Below, piece by piece: positions 31,022 through 40,801 of a DNA stretch of 64,000 nucleotides; positions within the stretch are counted from its first letter, which is position 1, and each line of letters opens with the position of its first letter. The position numbers and the translations under genes were made by a program. The DNA is from Eutreptiella sp. 'Long Island Sound 2002' (lineage: Eukaryota; Euglenozoa; Euglenophyceae; Eutreptiales; Eutreptiaceae): NCBI GenBank assembly GCA_964036045.1, contig OZ038388.1, positions 29,099,759 to 29,163,758 of the forward strand. Direction: 5' to 3'. Under the pieces are notes generated by a model, which ran no database searches, was not told the DNA's origin, and saw only the letters and a program-made list of their open reading frames with translations.

Positions 31022-31485
31022 GACAAGAGGCGCGCTCCAAAACCCCACTCCGAGGTTGTGTCACCTAACCCAAACAAAACCTAAACCCGCTTCTATACAC
31101 ATATGGGCTCGTAATGGGCCATTGCTAAGGCCTCAAAGACGAGAGGCGCGCTCCCAAACCCCACTGCGAGGTTGTGTCACCTAACCCAAACAAAACCTAA
31201 ACCCGCTTCTATATGCATATGGGCCCGTAATGGGCCATTGCTAACGCCTCAAAGACGAGAGGCGCGCTCCCAAACCCCACTCCAAGCTTGTGTCACCTAA
31301 CCCAAACAAAACCCAAACACGCTTCTATGCACATATGGGCCCGTAATGGGCCATTGCTAACGCCTCAAAGACGAGAGGCGCACTCCCAAACCCCACTCCA
31401 AGCTTGTGTCACCTAACCCAAACAAAACCCAAACACGCTTCTATGCGCATATGGGCCTGTAATGGGCCATTGTCACGGCACGGCA
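31022..31485 (+). repeat. 116-bp minisatellite, four copies, inside an intron
   Basis: Units begin GACAAGAGGCGCGCTCC or GACGAGAGGCGCGCTCC at 31022, 31138, 31254 and 31370. It lies wholly within the 522-nt intron 30987-31508 of the minus-strand gene and shares its opening motif with the 146-bp repeat at 29348. Confidence 0.9.
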
Positions 31486-31508
31486 AAGAGGATGGGGAAG
31501 GCACATAC

Positions 31509-31598
31509 CTGACTCCTTACGTTTCGCTTCCTCCTCACGGTCCTTGGCTTCCTTTCGCTCCTTCATCCTCCGAATGAGCTCCTCCGCACCCTTTCTCC
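31509..31598 (-). CDS. Internal exon of unknown gene: Lys/Glu-rich helix
   Basis: An exon of 90 nt, phase 1 at both ends, encoding GRKGAEELIRRMKERKEAKD and further Glu/Lys residues, expected to be a long charged helix. Minus-strand acceptor TTGGTTTGTTTAG, donor TCAG|GTATGT. Downstream intron holds the 116-bp minisatellite. Confidence 0.65.
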
Positions 31599-31714
31599 CT
31601 AAACAAACCAACCAACAAATGTACAATGTGCGGGAGGGAAGAGGGGCAAACAAGAAAAAATGCACAATGAACACAAAAAGGACAAGCAAACAAGTGACGC
31701 CACCACGGGGATAC

Positions 31715-31807
31715 CTCGCTCGCTTGGCGTCTTGGGTGCACCCTCGGCACCTGGCTCTGGCGAACGGCGTCTCCCCTCCCAGTCCTTCTTCCTTTGCTCC
31801 ATTGTTG
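31715..31807 (-). CDS. Internal exon of unknown gene: Arg/Pro/Glu-rich
   Basis: An exon of 93 nt, phase 1 at both ends, encoding ATMEQRKKDWEGRRRSPEPG and a further acidic, Pro-containing stretch. Minus-strand acceptor CCCTTGTTTACAG, donor GCGAG|GTATCC. Introns on either side are 78 and 116 nt. Confidence 0.6.
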
Positions 31808-31885
31808 CTGTAAACAAGGGTTGACGGTGAAGGAACGGAGCCATGTAACACGTGCCATGGTGCAATGGTGCGTAGCGCTGCATAC

Positions 31886-32131
31886 CACGTTCCGCCTCGG
31901 TTCGTGGTTCCGGGGAGTGCTTTGGCGTGCCCCGCGGAGTTGGACTTGCACTTGGACTATGAGTACGAGCAATGTCAGCCAAGCGCTCAATCTCAATCTC
32001 CTCTTGCCATTGCGCGTGTGGGTCGTCTGGTTGGGGTCGTTGCGCGTGAAGTTGGTGACGTTGTCGGTCGCCAAGGCTGTCATACCAATTGACATGCCAC
32101 GATTGGGCCCCATCAAAGGCGACCTCATCCA
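31886..32131 (-). pseudogene. Exon of unknown gene, 5' end cut by a retrotransposon LTR
   Basis: The minus-strand frame reads LDEVAFDGAQSWHVNWYDSL near the break, then a Gln/His/Arg stretch, WQEEIEIERLADIARTHSPS and a Ser/Pro-rich end at donor CGTG|GTATGC (phase 1). At 32131 the sequence changes abruptly to the 3' LTR of the chromovirus (32132-33277). Upstream exons are not visible in the 136 bases beyond the far LTR. No target-site duplication was found, so the junction may have been rearranged. Confidence 0.5.
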
Positions 32132-32833
32132 GAAAGATGTCCTTGAATTATGCCCTAGATATTTTGATGTATTCCTGCAGGTTTTGTAGTTGAAAACCCA
32201 AACCAAAGCAGCAAGGAGAGCAAGGACAGGATGTGGATCGAATCAATGATTGTTTTTGGAATCCAGTGTAACACAGAAGGGCTGCAGATAGACAAAGCAG
32301 GTTTATACACAAAGATTCAATCACAAATGGATAATACAAAAGATTTTATATGAAAATTGGTCTGACTCTTGCCTCAGAGGTTGCAATGGGCACTTCATGT
32401 GCACTCTTTTGGGTGAAATGGTGCTGGTTAGGACTGAGGGGCATAGATGTCAGGACCACACAGAAAATGACTTGGCCAAGCAACTGAAGTCAGAAACAGT
32501 TACAAAGTAGGACCACAATAAGTGGTAGAAACAATTGAGTATAGGGGTCTTGGGGTGGGAGACCACTAGGCTTAACCTCCAAGGCGTAAGGCATGTAATG
32601 CCTGTTTTATTTCGGTATATCCTCCATGAAGGAAGGTACCTCCGCTCAGTTGAGTGGTAGGGGTGAACTTCATGGGGGGCTAGGGTCACAACCCTAGTTA
32701 CTTTGAGAAAGTGTACTTTAGGCAACTAAAGAGGGATAAAAACACTTAAGTTTGTCTTAGCATCAACAAAGGGTTTTAAGGGGGGCTTAGCCTGGATCAA
32801 GCCCTCCAAGAAAGACATGGCAGTGACTTTTTC

Positions 32834-32847
32834 TTACTCATCCTCCT
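32834..32847 (-). CDS. LTR-encoded small protein, exon 2 (3' LTR copy)
   Basis: Minus-strand acceptor TTCTTTGTGTTGCAG ends at 32848; 14 nt complete the frame as EEDE then TAA (32834-32836). Intron 32848-32954, 107 nt. Confidence 0.55.
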
Positions 32848-32954
32848 CTGCAACACAAAGAATAGGTAGGATGGAGGTAGGATAGGGAAGCACGCATTTT
32901 GCATGAAAATGACGTGAAACGCACAACCAAATCGAAATGTTTGCAACCACATAC

Positions 32955-33219
32955 CATCCGGGTGGGACCACCAATATTCCCTGGGAGTCCATGCATCCGT
33001 CTCGTACGCCTTTTCCGGCAACTCGATTTCCTTGCCTCCCTTCCCAATTTTTCCCTTCCATGGCTTCTTAAATCCTTGGGGGGGCAGCACATGAGGTTCG
33101 TGGGGCGGCGATGGGGGTATTTGGATGGGTGCGCTGATTGGGTGGGGACCCGGAGCCTGGTCTGCGTCCTCGGGGTCCTTCCAGTCCCAAGCAGCAGTGG
33201 CAGTGGCTTTGGCAGACAT
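32955..33219 (-). CDS. LTR-encoded small protein, exon 1 (3' LTR copy)
   Basis: ATG at 33219, 58 bases inside the LTR. It encodes MSAKATATAAWDWKDPEDAD, then a Pro/His-rich stretch, a basic KKPWKGKIGKGGKEIE segment and a Trp/Tyr-rich end (REYWWSHPD). Donor G|GTATGT at 32954, phase 1. Splicing to exon 2 (32834-32847) adds EEDE and a TAA, giving 92 residues. The other LTR (45815-46079) keeps the same ATG, donor, acceptor and stop, with changes mostly at replaceable residues. No known family. Unspliced, the frame runs on about 50 codons with hydrophobic residues. Purpose unknown; an accessory protein or a captured host exon are options. Confidence 0.6.
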
Positions 33220-33277
33220 AGTTTTGCGAAATTAAGAGCTACAGAGCGCTAGGAAATGCACATCCCTTAACCTGGCA

Positions 33278-35999
33278 GGCATCCTTAGATTCAACCACAG
33301 CATTGTAATGTTCTGACACATCCACACTTTTGTGCCAAGGAAGCAAATGTATTCAAGCAATGGATTTTGCAAAAATTCATGTTTGAACGACAAATTTTTG
33401 GCACCGCGGCCGTTTCAGATCCAGTGGGCCGTTTCAGATCCAGTGCGGTAGCGTAAATGCGGTTTTGGCCGCAGAATGCGCCACAAAATCATAGGTGCTA
33501 GTTAGCTAAGCTAGTAGGACCAAGGACAAAGGCTCAAATATTCCTTAAATTACCTCAGAAAATGCATTAACCTTACCAAAAACATCCTCATCACTTCATA
33601 GAAGCCTATCACACTGTAGGTACCCTTGAAAAACAGTGTAATGTACCGTGAATGATGTCCCTTCGATGGGGCATTCCTCAAAAGTCGCCGGCGTGCGACG
33701 AAGACCTTTGGAAAAAGTTTGGGGGTAGTGGGGTTTGAACCCAGGACTCCCTCCCTAGAGCACATGTGTCTGCCCACTAGGGTACAGTCGAACGCTCTAA
33801 TGCGGACGGCTATCGCTGTATAAACAGCGTTTTAGTATACGTCCTGACCAAGGGCCAGGGCGGAGCAATACTCCCAATGGAGGACACAAACCCCCAGGAG
33901 CTGGAAAAAATAGAAAATGTAACCAGCAGGGAGTGATTCCTGCGGTTTAGCGGAAGGGGTTGCGATTTAGCAAGTGAAATCGTTAAAAATCGACGAAACC
34001 ACGCGGGAAATCGTCATTTTTACACATAACTCAAAGTCGCAGACAAGCGCAAAGGAAGCGGACTCCAGGAAAAGGGTTGCGCAAGCGTAAACGGCTTTTG
34101 GAAAAGAAGGTGTGAGCCGTAATTTTTAAAGTTTTAAAGGAAATTTTTGCACAGTTGCATCAAAATTTTTATAAACTTCAGAGTCAAGTATTCAAATTCA
34201 GCCCACACCACAGAGCAGGTCAACAACCCATCTCTCAGGTATGTCAGTGTCACCTCACACTCACGCATTGAGTTCGTGTTGGTTGTTTCGTCAAAACGTT
34301 GGGGTTGTCAACGCTGTGCTCGTTGGGGGGTCGGTTGTTCTTCTCTCGTGCTCTGCACAGGTGAAAAGAGGAATGAAAGGTATGTGATGCGAATGGAGCG
34401 CGCAGCGCGCACGTAGGGTTATAATATGCGCTGTGCTCGCGATGCATGTGCCTAATCGAGGCATCCACACGCTGTGACGCTTTACCTGTATCCCAAATTC
34501 ACCCTTGTTTTCCTTTTCACAGGTAAGTAAAGAAAGCGTTTGTTCGTGTGCGGCCGCGGCGTTAAAGTAGGGTTGCTTAAAACGCTTAGGCTTGTTTTGT
34601 GTTCGTTTCAATTCGGCATTCACACGATGCATGGTGAGTAAGGTAGGTTAGCCCAGGAGGAGCTCACCTCCTGGTTGACTCAGTGGTTCAGCCTCCCGTC
34701 CCTGCGTGCACATGATGCATTCAAGGGTAGGCCACGCGAATTGCGCACGGTAAACCTTGTTTAGGTTACCCAGAGGCTCCTCGGTACGTCCTTTAAGAGA
34801 ACCTGAGGAGTCTGTTAGAGCTTGCTTGCTTGACAGGGGAGCTGATCCGTCAGCGTGTTTGCGGACAGTGTATTATAGGTCACACTGAGAAGGGTATAAT
34901 ACCTGGAGTGTGGCTTGGTTCCTCCGCCGCAAACACCCCTTCATTTGCCTCTGTTGTACAGGTGGGAGAGGTTAAGGGTGATTGGTGCACGCAGCAGCTG
35001 CCTTCGGCGGCTATCCATTTTTCTGCCCCAGCAAAACAGGGGCGCTGATCACAAATCAAATCACTGTGCCTCAGCCAGTAGTGGCCAGGGCAGTCCGACC
35101 TCAACGACATCTGCGCTGTGCACGCAACGAGAGCACCCCTTCCCTCCAAGCCCTAGCAGGGGAAACGCGTTGTGGCGTCCCCTGTTAGGCCACAGCTGCT
35201 TAGGAGCGCTGTGTTCTCTTGTCTTCTTCACAGGAGGGCCATTAGGGCCTGAGTGATCTTCGACAGCAGCACCCAGTAGTGTGTGTAGGGGTTAGGGTCA
35301 GCAGGCCTGGCAGGAGGTGAGTGCAAGTGATGAGTGCTCACCCTGCCTTCGAAGGCCGGTGCTGGCGTTAGTGAGTGTAGTGTAGTGGTGTCTCCTGTCC
35401 CGCGTGCTTTTCCTCGTGGGCAGGGGAGTGCGTTAGCTTTTGGCCTGTAGCAAAAATGGGCGTTTTGTATGCCCTTAGCACACTTGGCCACCCCTCCCCT
35501 CTAGTAGGTAGGGCTTTTGCCGTCTTACCCCAAGGATAGGCGCCAGCACAGAAATTGGGCGCCATAGGAGTGGTAATAGTACCTGATTAGGACCTTCGGT
35601 CCGACGTCAGCTAAGCCCGGTCTTCGGGAGCCACGCTGGGGAGAGAAGTGAGACACACACAGACATACGTAGCACACATAGGGGTATGGTAAACCCAGTA
35701 AGGAAGGGTAGAACCCCATGGGTCTGGACCAGTCAGGGGTCCTAACTGTGGGCTCGCTTCTCCCCAAGGAGGGAAGACACACCTTGCCTCATAACACCTT
35801 GCTTGTCATTCCCCCCTGGTGTAGTAAGCCACCGTTCTTCGTTGGCTCACCAAGGTCATTACATTAGGGCAGTACCCATGCAACACATGGTCAACAAGGC
35901 ACACACTCGCTGGGAGGCTGCAATCATGATAAGCGGTCACCTGGCTCACGCTGGAAACCATAGGCATGGGTCTGCAGGGCACAGACTGACACAGGGAGA
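33278..35999 (-). other. 3' non-coding region of the chromovirus
   Basis: 2.7 kb between the pol stop and the 3' LTR with no convincing gene on either strand. It contains a doubled GCCGTTTCAGATCCAGTG (about 33404-33440) and the tRNA-like segment at 33721-33793. A purine tract (minus strand AGGGGGGAA at about 35810-35818) could be an internal second-strand start. Confidence 0.5.
33721..33793 (-). tRNA. tRNA-like segment (pseudo-tRNA or SINE head)
   Basis: The minus strand has TACCCTAGTGGGC (A-box-like) and, about 40 bases on, GGGTTCAAACCCC (good B box and T-loop). The T stem has four of five pairs and the 3' acceptor strand TACCCCC has no clear partner at the 5' end, so a functional tRNA is unlikely. 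A polymerase III promoter or tRNA-derived repeat is more likely. Confidence 0.4.
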
Positions 36000-38633
36000 T
36001 TAGTTTCGCTTCTTACGCTGGGACATAGTCTCAGCATGGGTTAGGAGCTGCCCCTCGTTCTTCTCAACGAGGTAAGTGCGGAAGATGGGGTTGATACTCC
36101 CATCTGGTTGTATGAAGGCTGACATAGGTTCCCAGGTCGCCTCAGACAACCCATAGCCATCCCACAGGGTAAGGAATTTCCAACCCTGTTTATACTCGTG
36201 GCGAGCAATACCTGCAACCACGTAGTAACCATCGACTGCCATCTCATCGGCAGTCATCTCTTCGAGTTCGTCTGCCTCCTCTGGACTGGCAGCGTTCTCT
36301 AGGTCTATACGTTCCATCTCACTGTCGCTAAGGCGCCACTCATCCCAAGACAAGTCGTCAGGGGAGTGATAGTGCCTCAACTGCTTAGGTGCACATAGCA
36401 GTTCACCACCTAGACGTGGACTGCACCTGACATGGATCCTGGATCCATCTATCCTGATGATACGATAGGGTCCAAAGTAAGGGTCCTGTAGGCAGTTACG
36501 TGGCCAGGAGGGTAGGCGTGAATGGTGTACCAAATCAAGGTCACCAACCTTGAAGCTGGCAGGTCGCCGTAGGCGGTTCCGTCGGCTCTGTTCACGGTCA
36601 CGAATGTGCCTCAGGTTAGTACCAGCCTGATTAGCCAGAGACTGCTTGTGTTCCAGCCAATCTCCCACAGGGCTCTTGAAGTCCTCAGGAAAGGGGGTTT
36701 TGAAGAACCAAGCAGGTCGTCCTCCATGGAACAGTTCGTGGGGGGTGAAACCCGTAGAAGAGCTCCGCTGTGAGTTCATGGACAGCACTGCCCAGGGCAC
36801 TAGGCGTACCCAGTCCTTGGTGCGCTCCTGTCTTATCAGGATTCTTAAGTTTTGCTCCACCACACGGTTCTGTCTCTCACAGAGAGGGTTAGACGTGTGG
36901 GTATAGGGCACACCTGTGGTTACCTCCACGTTGAGGGTATTTAGCACTCGTTTGTACCAGCCCGTGTCACTGCGGATGCGTACATCTTCATCAGAGTGCA
37001 CCTGCTTAGGTGCTCCATAGGGTTCGAACCATTGTTCGACCAACATTTTCACAGTATGCTCACTTGTGATTTTCTTATTACAAGGGAACACTCGGGTGAA
37101 GCGAGATAGACCACAGGTGGCCACGAGGCAACTATCATAGCCGCCAAAGCGTGGTAGGCCGTGGATGAAATCCACGTAGAGAAGAGAGTTAGCACAATAG
37201 GGTACGAGTAAGCTGGAGATCAGGCCCCTATCCCTACTGTCGCTCTGCTTGCTGGCATGACAGCCACAAGCATCCACAATGGTCTGCATACGCGACCTCA
37301 GTTCAGTCAGGGTTAGACTAGAGTAGAAACACTCACGGAAGAAGTCCACTGAGCGATTAGCGCCAGTGTCACCAGAACTGAGATGGGACCACTGTAGGCA
37401 GCCATCCAGTCGTGCTTCAGGCACAACAATTCGGTCCTCGTAGAAGAGGTACTGATTGTTTTTATACCACTGGTGCCCGTCAATGACACGGGGTTCGAGA
37501 CCAGTGCTGAGGGTTTGGAGTATTTCTTCATACTCTGACTGATAGTCGGTTAGACTCCAACCCTCCAGGATTCCAGCAGTGTGCATGGACAGGTCAAGCT
37601 GGACATCCATACGCTGGAAAGCCTCTTTGGCGAGCGCCTCAGAGCTCTCACCAATAAGCGCATCGAAGTTGTTGCGCGATATATAGTCAGACAGTTCATT
37701 CTTAATCCCGGGGATATGATGCACTGTCAGCCTGAACTGGCTCAGGTAAGTCCACCACCGTTTTAGCTTTGCTTTTTCTTGTTGTGGGCCCTTCTGAAAA
37801 GACTTCACAGGCTCCTGGTCACACAGCCAGACAATAGGGTTAGATCCCAGGAGTCGGGATTGTGACGATAGCACCAACATACCGGCCAGGAGTTCCTGGT
37901 CATAGGTGCTGTAGTTGGAACGCGCTTGGTTCCATTTCCAGTTCCAGTGTCCTAGTGGTACCAGTCGCCACTCACTGGTAGGATAGTCATGTTTCAACGA
38001 ACCATCACGGTTCAGTCCAGTAGTACGATAATAGCAGTGGGTTAGTTCAGCGGGGTTAAGCTCCTGCCATTGATAGATCGTACCTCCCCCCCCTACATCA
38101 CTGGCATCAGTGATCAGGACTATCTCGCCCTCAGGGCGGGGCACTCCCAGGCAGTTGGAGGAGGCAATCTTCTTCTTCAACTCCTGGAAACACTCTTCCT
38201 CTCTGGAGGTCCACCTCCAGGGAGTAGTTCTCTTGATCAGGTCAGTGAGGGGTGCAGAGGAGTAAGTAAAATTGTGGATGTGACGCCGATAGAAATTACT
38301 GGCGCCCACAAAACTCCTCACATCGTGTAGACCCGTCTTAGGGTCATCGCGAATCTGCATGTCCTGTAGGGGCTGCATCTTAGACGCGGCTGGTTTCCAC
38401 CAGCCATACCCCACGTCGAAACCCAAATACACCATCTCTTCTTTCATAAACTCACATTTTTCGAGTTTGATTCGGAGATGGTTTTCTTGACAGACAATGA
38501 AAAATTCACGGAGGAGAAGGACATGGTCCTCCTTGGTATTAGTACCCAAACTCACGTCCTCGATGTGAGCCTCCATTTCTGCACCCCGAGAAATCAACTC
38601 TTGTACTAGAGGCCTGCGCCTCAGTATGTACAA
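36000..38633 (-). CDS. pol: Chromovirus pol, second part: end of RT, RNase H, integrase, chromodomain
   Basis: 877 codons in the frame -1 relative to the preceding pol part, entered at an AAATTTTG run. The RT catalytic block reads HIEDVSLG, so the first Asp of the usual Y-x-D-D is Glu. RNase H has ITDASDVGG and a TYDQELLAG block. Integrase has the catalytic Asp in LLYVDFIHG, Asp in VHSDEDVR and Glu in PLCERQNRVVEQN; the N-terminal zinc site is partly kept (CGCH). A chromodomain is at the C-terminus (YYVVAGIA, FLTLWDGYGLSEATWEP), which in chromoviruses directs integration to marked chromatin. Stop TAA 36000-36002. The frame break and the Asp-to-Glu change suggest this copy is inactive or needs a -1 shift. 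Confidence 0.88.
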   Translation of the reverse strand: MYILRRRPLVQELISRGAEMEAHIEDVSLGTNTKEDHVLLLREFFIVCQENHLRIKLEKCEFMKEEMVYLGFDVGYGWWKPAASKMQPLQDMQIRDDPKTGLHDVRSFVGASNFYRRHIHNFTYSSAPLTDLIKRTTPWRWTSREEECFQELKKKIASSNCLGVPRPEGEIVLITDASDVGGGGTIYQWQELNPAELTHCYYRTTGLNRDGSLKHDYPTSEWRLVPLGHWNWKWNQARSNYSTYDQELLAGMLVLSSQSRLLGSNPIVWLCDQEPVKSFQKGPQQEKAKLKRWWTYLSQFRLTVHHIPGIKNELSDYISRNNFDALIGESSEALAKEAFQRMDVQLDLSMHTAGILEGWSLTDYQSEYEEILQTLSTGLEPRVIDGHQWYKNNQYLFYEDRIVVPEARLDGCLQWSHLSSGDTGANRSVDFFRECFYSSLTLTELRSRMQTIVDACGCHASKQSDSRDRGLISSLLVPYCANSLLYVDFIHGLPRFGGYDSCLVATCGLSRFTRVFPCNKKITSEHTVKMLVEQWFEPYGAPKQVHSDEDVRIRSDTGWYKRVLNTLNVEVTTGVPYTHTSNPLCERQNRVVEQNLRILIRQERTKDWVRLVPWAVLSMNSQRSSSTGFTPHELFHGGRPAWFFKTPFPEDFKSPVGDWLEHKQSLANQAGTNLRHIRDREQSRRNRLRRPASFKVGDLDLVHHSRLPSWPRNCLQDPYFGPYRIIRIDGSRIHVRCSPRLGGELLCAPKQLRHYHSPDDLSWDEWRLSDSEMERIDLENAASPEEADELEEMTADEMAVDGYYVVAGIARHEYKQGWKFLTLWDGYGLSEATWEPMSAFIQPDGSINPIFRTYLVEKNEGQLLTHAETMSQRKKRN

Positions 38634-40801
38634 AATTTGTTCATAAGCTCCTGGAAGAGCGCTGGGGCATTAGCCACCCCGAAAGGCATAACCTTCCACT
38701 TGAAGACAGGACCCTTAGGGGTTATAAAGGCCAACAGCTCCTGAGCTGCGGCGGTTAGGTCCACCTGCCAGAAACCAGAGCGTTTGTCCATTTTGGTCTT
38801 ATACCTGCATTTGGCAATACGCTCCAGGGTGTTTTCCATGTTAGGAATACTCCCTGAGTGGTTCTGGGTTTTCTTGTTGACCTCACCATAGTCTACAACA
38901 AGACGTAGGGCAGTCGACCCTGGTTTGGCAACAAGGAAACAGGGACTGCAGTGATGGGGATAGTCCCCGTGTTTATACTCTTCAACGAGGCCAGCATCAA
39001 TGCATTCTTGGATCTGGCGCTCCATTTCTTCAACCTGTTCCTGTGGAGCGGGATAGGGACGACGCCTCACTCGCGTCTTTTCAAATTCTGGTTTCAATTT
39101 CAGGTCCATCTGGACCAGTTTTTTACAAGAAAGGGGAGGCGGCAAGGCGCCGAACACCTCCTCATAGGTTATCAGCAGTTTCTTCAGGCGGGGGTCAAGG
39201 TTAAGACTCTCGAGTTTCTGAAGGAAATCCTCCTCAGCATGGAGGTTGCTTTTTCCATGTTCTTTCTTTTTATGCCGATCAGCAGTTTCGGCTGGCACAG
39301 TACCATCGTCCCACTCAGGAGGACATTGCTGCCCATAGTGTAGAGAATACACTAGAGGTATCTCAGGATCAGGCAGCGTATAGGACTCATCGTCCTCCTC
39401 AGACCAGATGGAGTATTTCCAGGTCTGTCTGAGGTATTGCAGCCGCTCTTGGCGTTCAATACCTTCGGCCTTCAGGTACAACAGCCGCCGGAGTTCTTGA
39501 GTGTCATGCTCAGACAATGGCATGTTATTAGCAGCAGGCCGCGCCAGAGCATCAGCACTCCGGGCCACGGGTTCACCTGTGTGCACAGGCTGCATGTGTA
39601 GCACTGGCTTCCCAACAGGGGAAGCGGGTTCAGAGGTTGACTCTAGATCTACTTCCTCTAGCAACAGCTGGGCTAGGAAAGCACTATGTTTTAGGTCAAC
39701 ACAGCTGGGATCAACAGAGGGAATAGTGCTGGCGATCTCAGACAGTTGGTCGTCAGCATCCTCTTTTACAGCTGCAGGTTCCAGATAGTCATCAGGAGAC
39801 TCACACCCTGTAAGTGTGGCCGATAGGTGCTCAGGAGATCGATTTTTGAGATCATAAAGGGTCAGGCCACGATTTTTGGCCATGACCTCTTTTAGTAGCA
39901 CCTGGTCTAGGTCACACAGGGGTACAGGATTGAGAGATCCATCGACGATGGACAGGAAACTGGCCCACTCAGGGGCCTGCATAGCTGTGTCTGAGTCCTC
40001 AGGCACATAGATGGGGCCGTCGGGGAGTTGCACTCTTCCCACGGTCATTCGATCTAGCATACGGCGCCAGTAAGCATGTTCACCAGAGCAACCCCAGTCA
40101 GGGGTGCACATAACAACCCTTCCTCCCTCATAAGCGATTTTGGTTAGAACCTTCGCGAGCAGGGAGAAGGGAGGGTTAGCATACGCTAGGCCCATTGCTT
40201 TCCAGAAGAAACGGAAAGCATTGTTCAGTTGTTTCGAGCAGTACAACTGCATGATGTGCTGTTGTTGGCTCGCAAACAACTCCACCTGGATCTCATCCAG
40301 GTTTACCTGAAGGGCCGCCAGTCCATTTTCAAGAACGTGACGGGCCAGTTGGTAGTTTTCAGTACGATAGTTCGTCTTGGCTGCGTAGCGCAGCCCAGAC
40401 TCTTTTCGTCCTGACAGCTCCAAAGGAACGGAGAATAGCCCACTGCCAAAGTCGCAGTGCAAAGAATAGGGACGCTGTAGGGACAGCATTTTCACCTGGG
40501 GGTTTCTTCGTAGAAAGTCGGTGCCAATGACGATGTCAAAGGCGTCAGTGTCCAACACTCTGCAGTGTTGGGTCACGGTTTCGTTGCCCAGACATATAGT
40601 CACATCGACCCCCCCCAAAGAATGGATGGTACGCCCATCCCCTACTCTTATGTCCACGGTCTTAGTTTTCTTGAAAGTTTTAAGCAGGCGCCAGGCCACT
40701 ACGGAAAGTGCTGCACCGGTATCAAGCACCGCTCCAAAAACCTGATCCCAGATTTTCACGAGGATCCAGAAAACCAAGTCCTCCTCTTCGGAGCCGCCCC
40801 C
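38621..40801 (-). CDS. pol: Chromovirus pol, first part: protease, methyltransferase-like domain, RT
   Basis: Open directly after the TAG at 40802-40804 in the same frame as gag. The aspartic protease has VFGAVLDTGAALSVV (about 40735). A domain at about 40290-40000 carries YANPPFSLLAKVLTKI and VVMCTPDW, resembling the NPPF site of adenine-methyltransferase-like domains known from DIRS-type elements. RT follows with LRLVVDYGEVNKK, KMDKRSGFWQVDL and FKWKVMPFGVANAPALFQEL, up to TGA 38621-38623, where the frame must shift by one to reach the rest of RT. Confidence 0.88.
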   Translation of the reverse strand, partial: GGGSEEEDLVFWILVKIWDQVFGAVLDTGAALSVVAWRLLKTFKKTKTVDIRVGDGRTIHSLGGVDVTICLGNETVTQHCRVLDTDAFDIVIGTDFLRRNPQVKMLSLQRPYSLHCDFGSGLFSVPLELSGRKESGLRYAAKTNYRTENYQLARHVLENGLAALQVNLDEIQVELFASQQQHIMQLYCSKQLNNAFRFFWKAMGLAYANPPFSLLAKVLTKIAYEGGRVVMCTPDWGCSGEHAYWRRMLDRMTVGRVQLPDGPIYVPEDSDTAMQAPEWASFLSIVDGSLNPVPLCDLDQVLLKEVMAKNRGLTLYDLKNRSPEHLSATLTGCESPDDYLEPAAVKEDADDQLSEIASTIPSVDPSCVDLKHSAFLAQLLLEEVDLESTSEPASPVGKPVLHMQPVHTGEPVARSADALARPAANNMPLSEHDTQELRRLLYLKAEGIERQERLQYLRQTWKYSIWSEEDDESYTLPDPEIPLVYSLHYGQQCPPEWDDGTVPAETADRHKKKEHGKSNLHAEEDFLQKLESLNLDPRLKKLLITYEEVFGALPPPLSCKKLVQMDLKLKPEFEKTRVRRRPYPAPQEQVEEMERQIQECIDAGLVEEYKHGDYPHHCSPCFLVAKPGSTALRLVVDYGEVNKKTQNHSGSIPNMENTLERIAKCRYKTKMDKRSGFWQVDLTAAAQELLAFITPKGPVFKWKVMPFGVANAPALFQELMNKFCTY

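Larger units (their letters stand above)
32132..33277 (-). repeat. 3' LTR of the minus-strand chromovirus
   Basis: On the minus strand it begins TGCCAGGTTAAGG and ends GGACATCTTTC. It contains the small spliced ORF described separately. The purine tract expected upstream (33278-33300) is poor. Confidence 0.8.

Noticed and set aside
34640-34760. Second tRNA-like segment (TGACTCAGTGGTT as an A box)
   Set aside because: No acceptable B box or stems follow.
35800-35830. Polypurine tract and TGACAAGC as the start of the 3' LTR of the minus-strand chromovirus
   Set aside because: No matching sequence exists at the 5' side. The 1.15-kb repeat at 32132 and 44991 with a primer site is the true LTR pair.
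36000-38633. An independent integrase gene
   Set aside because: It directly continues the RT of 38621-40801 after a one-base frame change, so it is part of the same pol.
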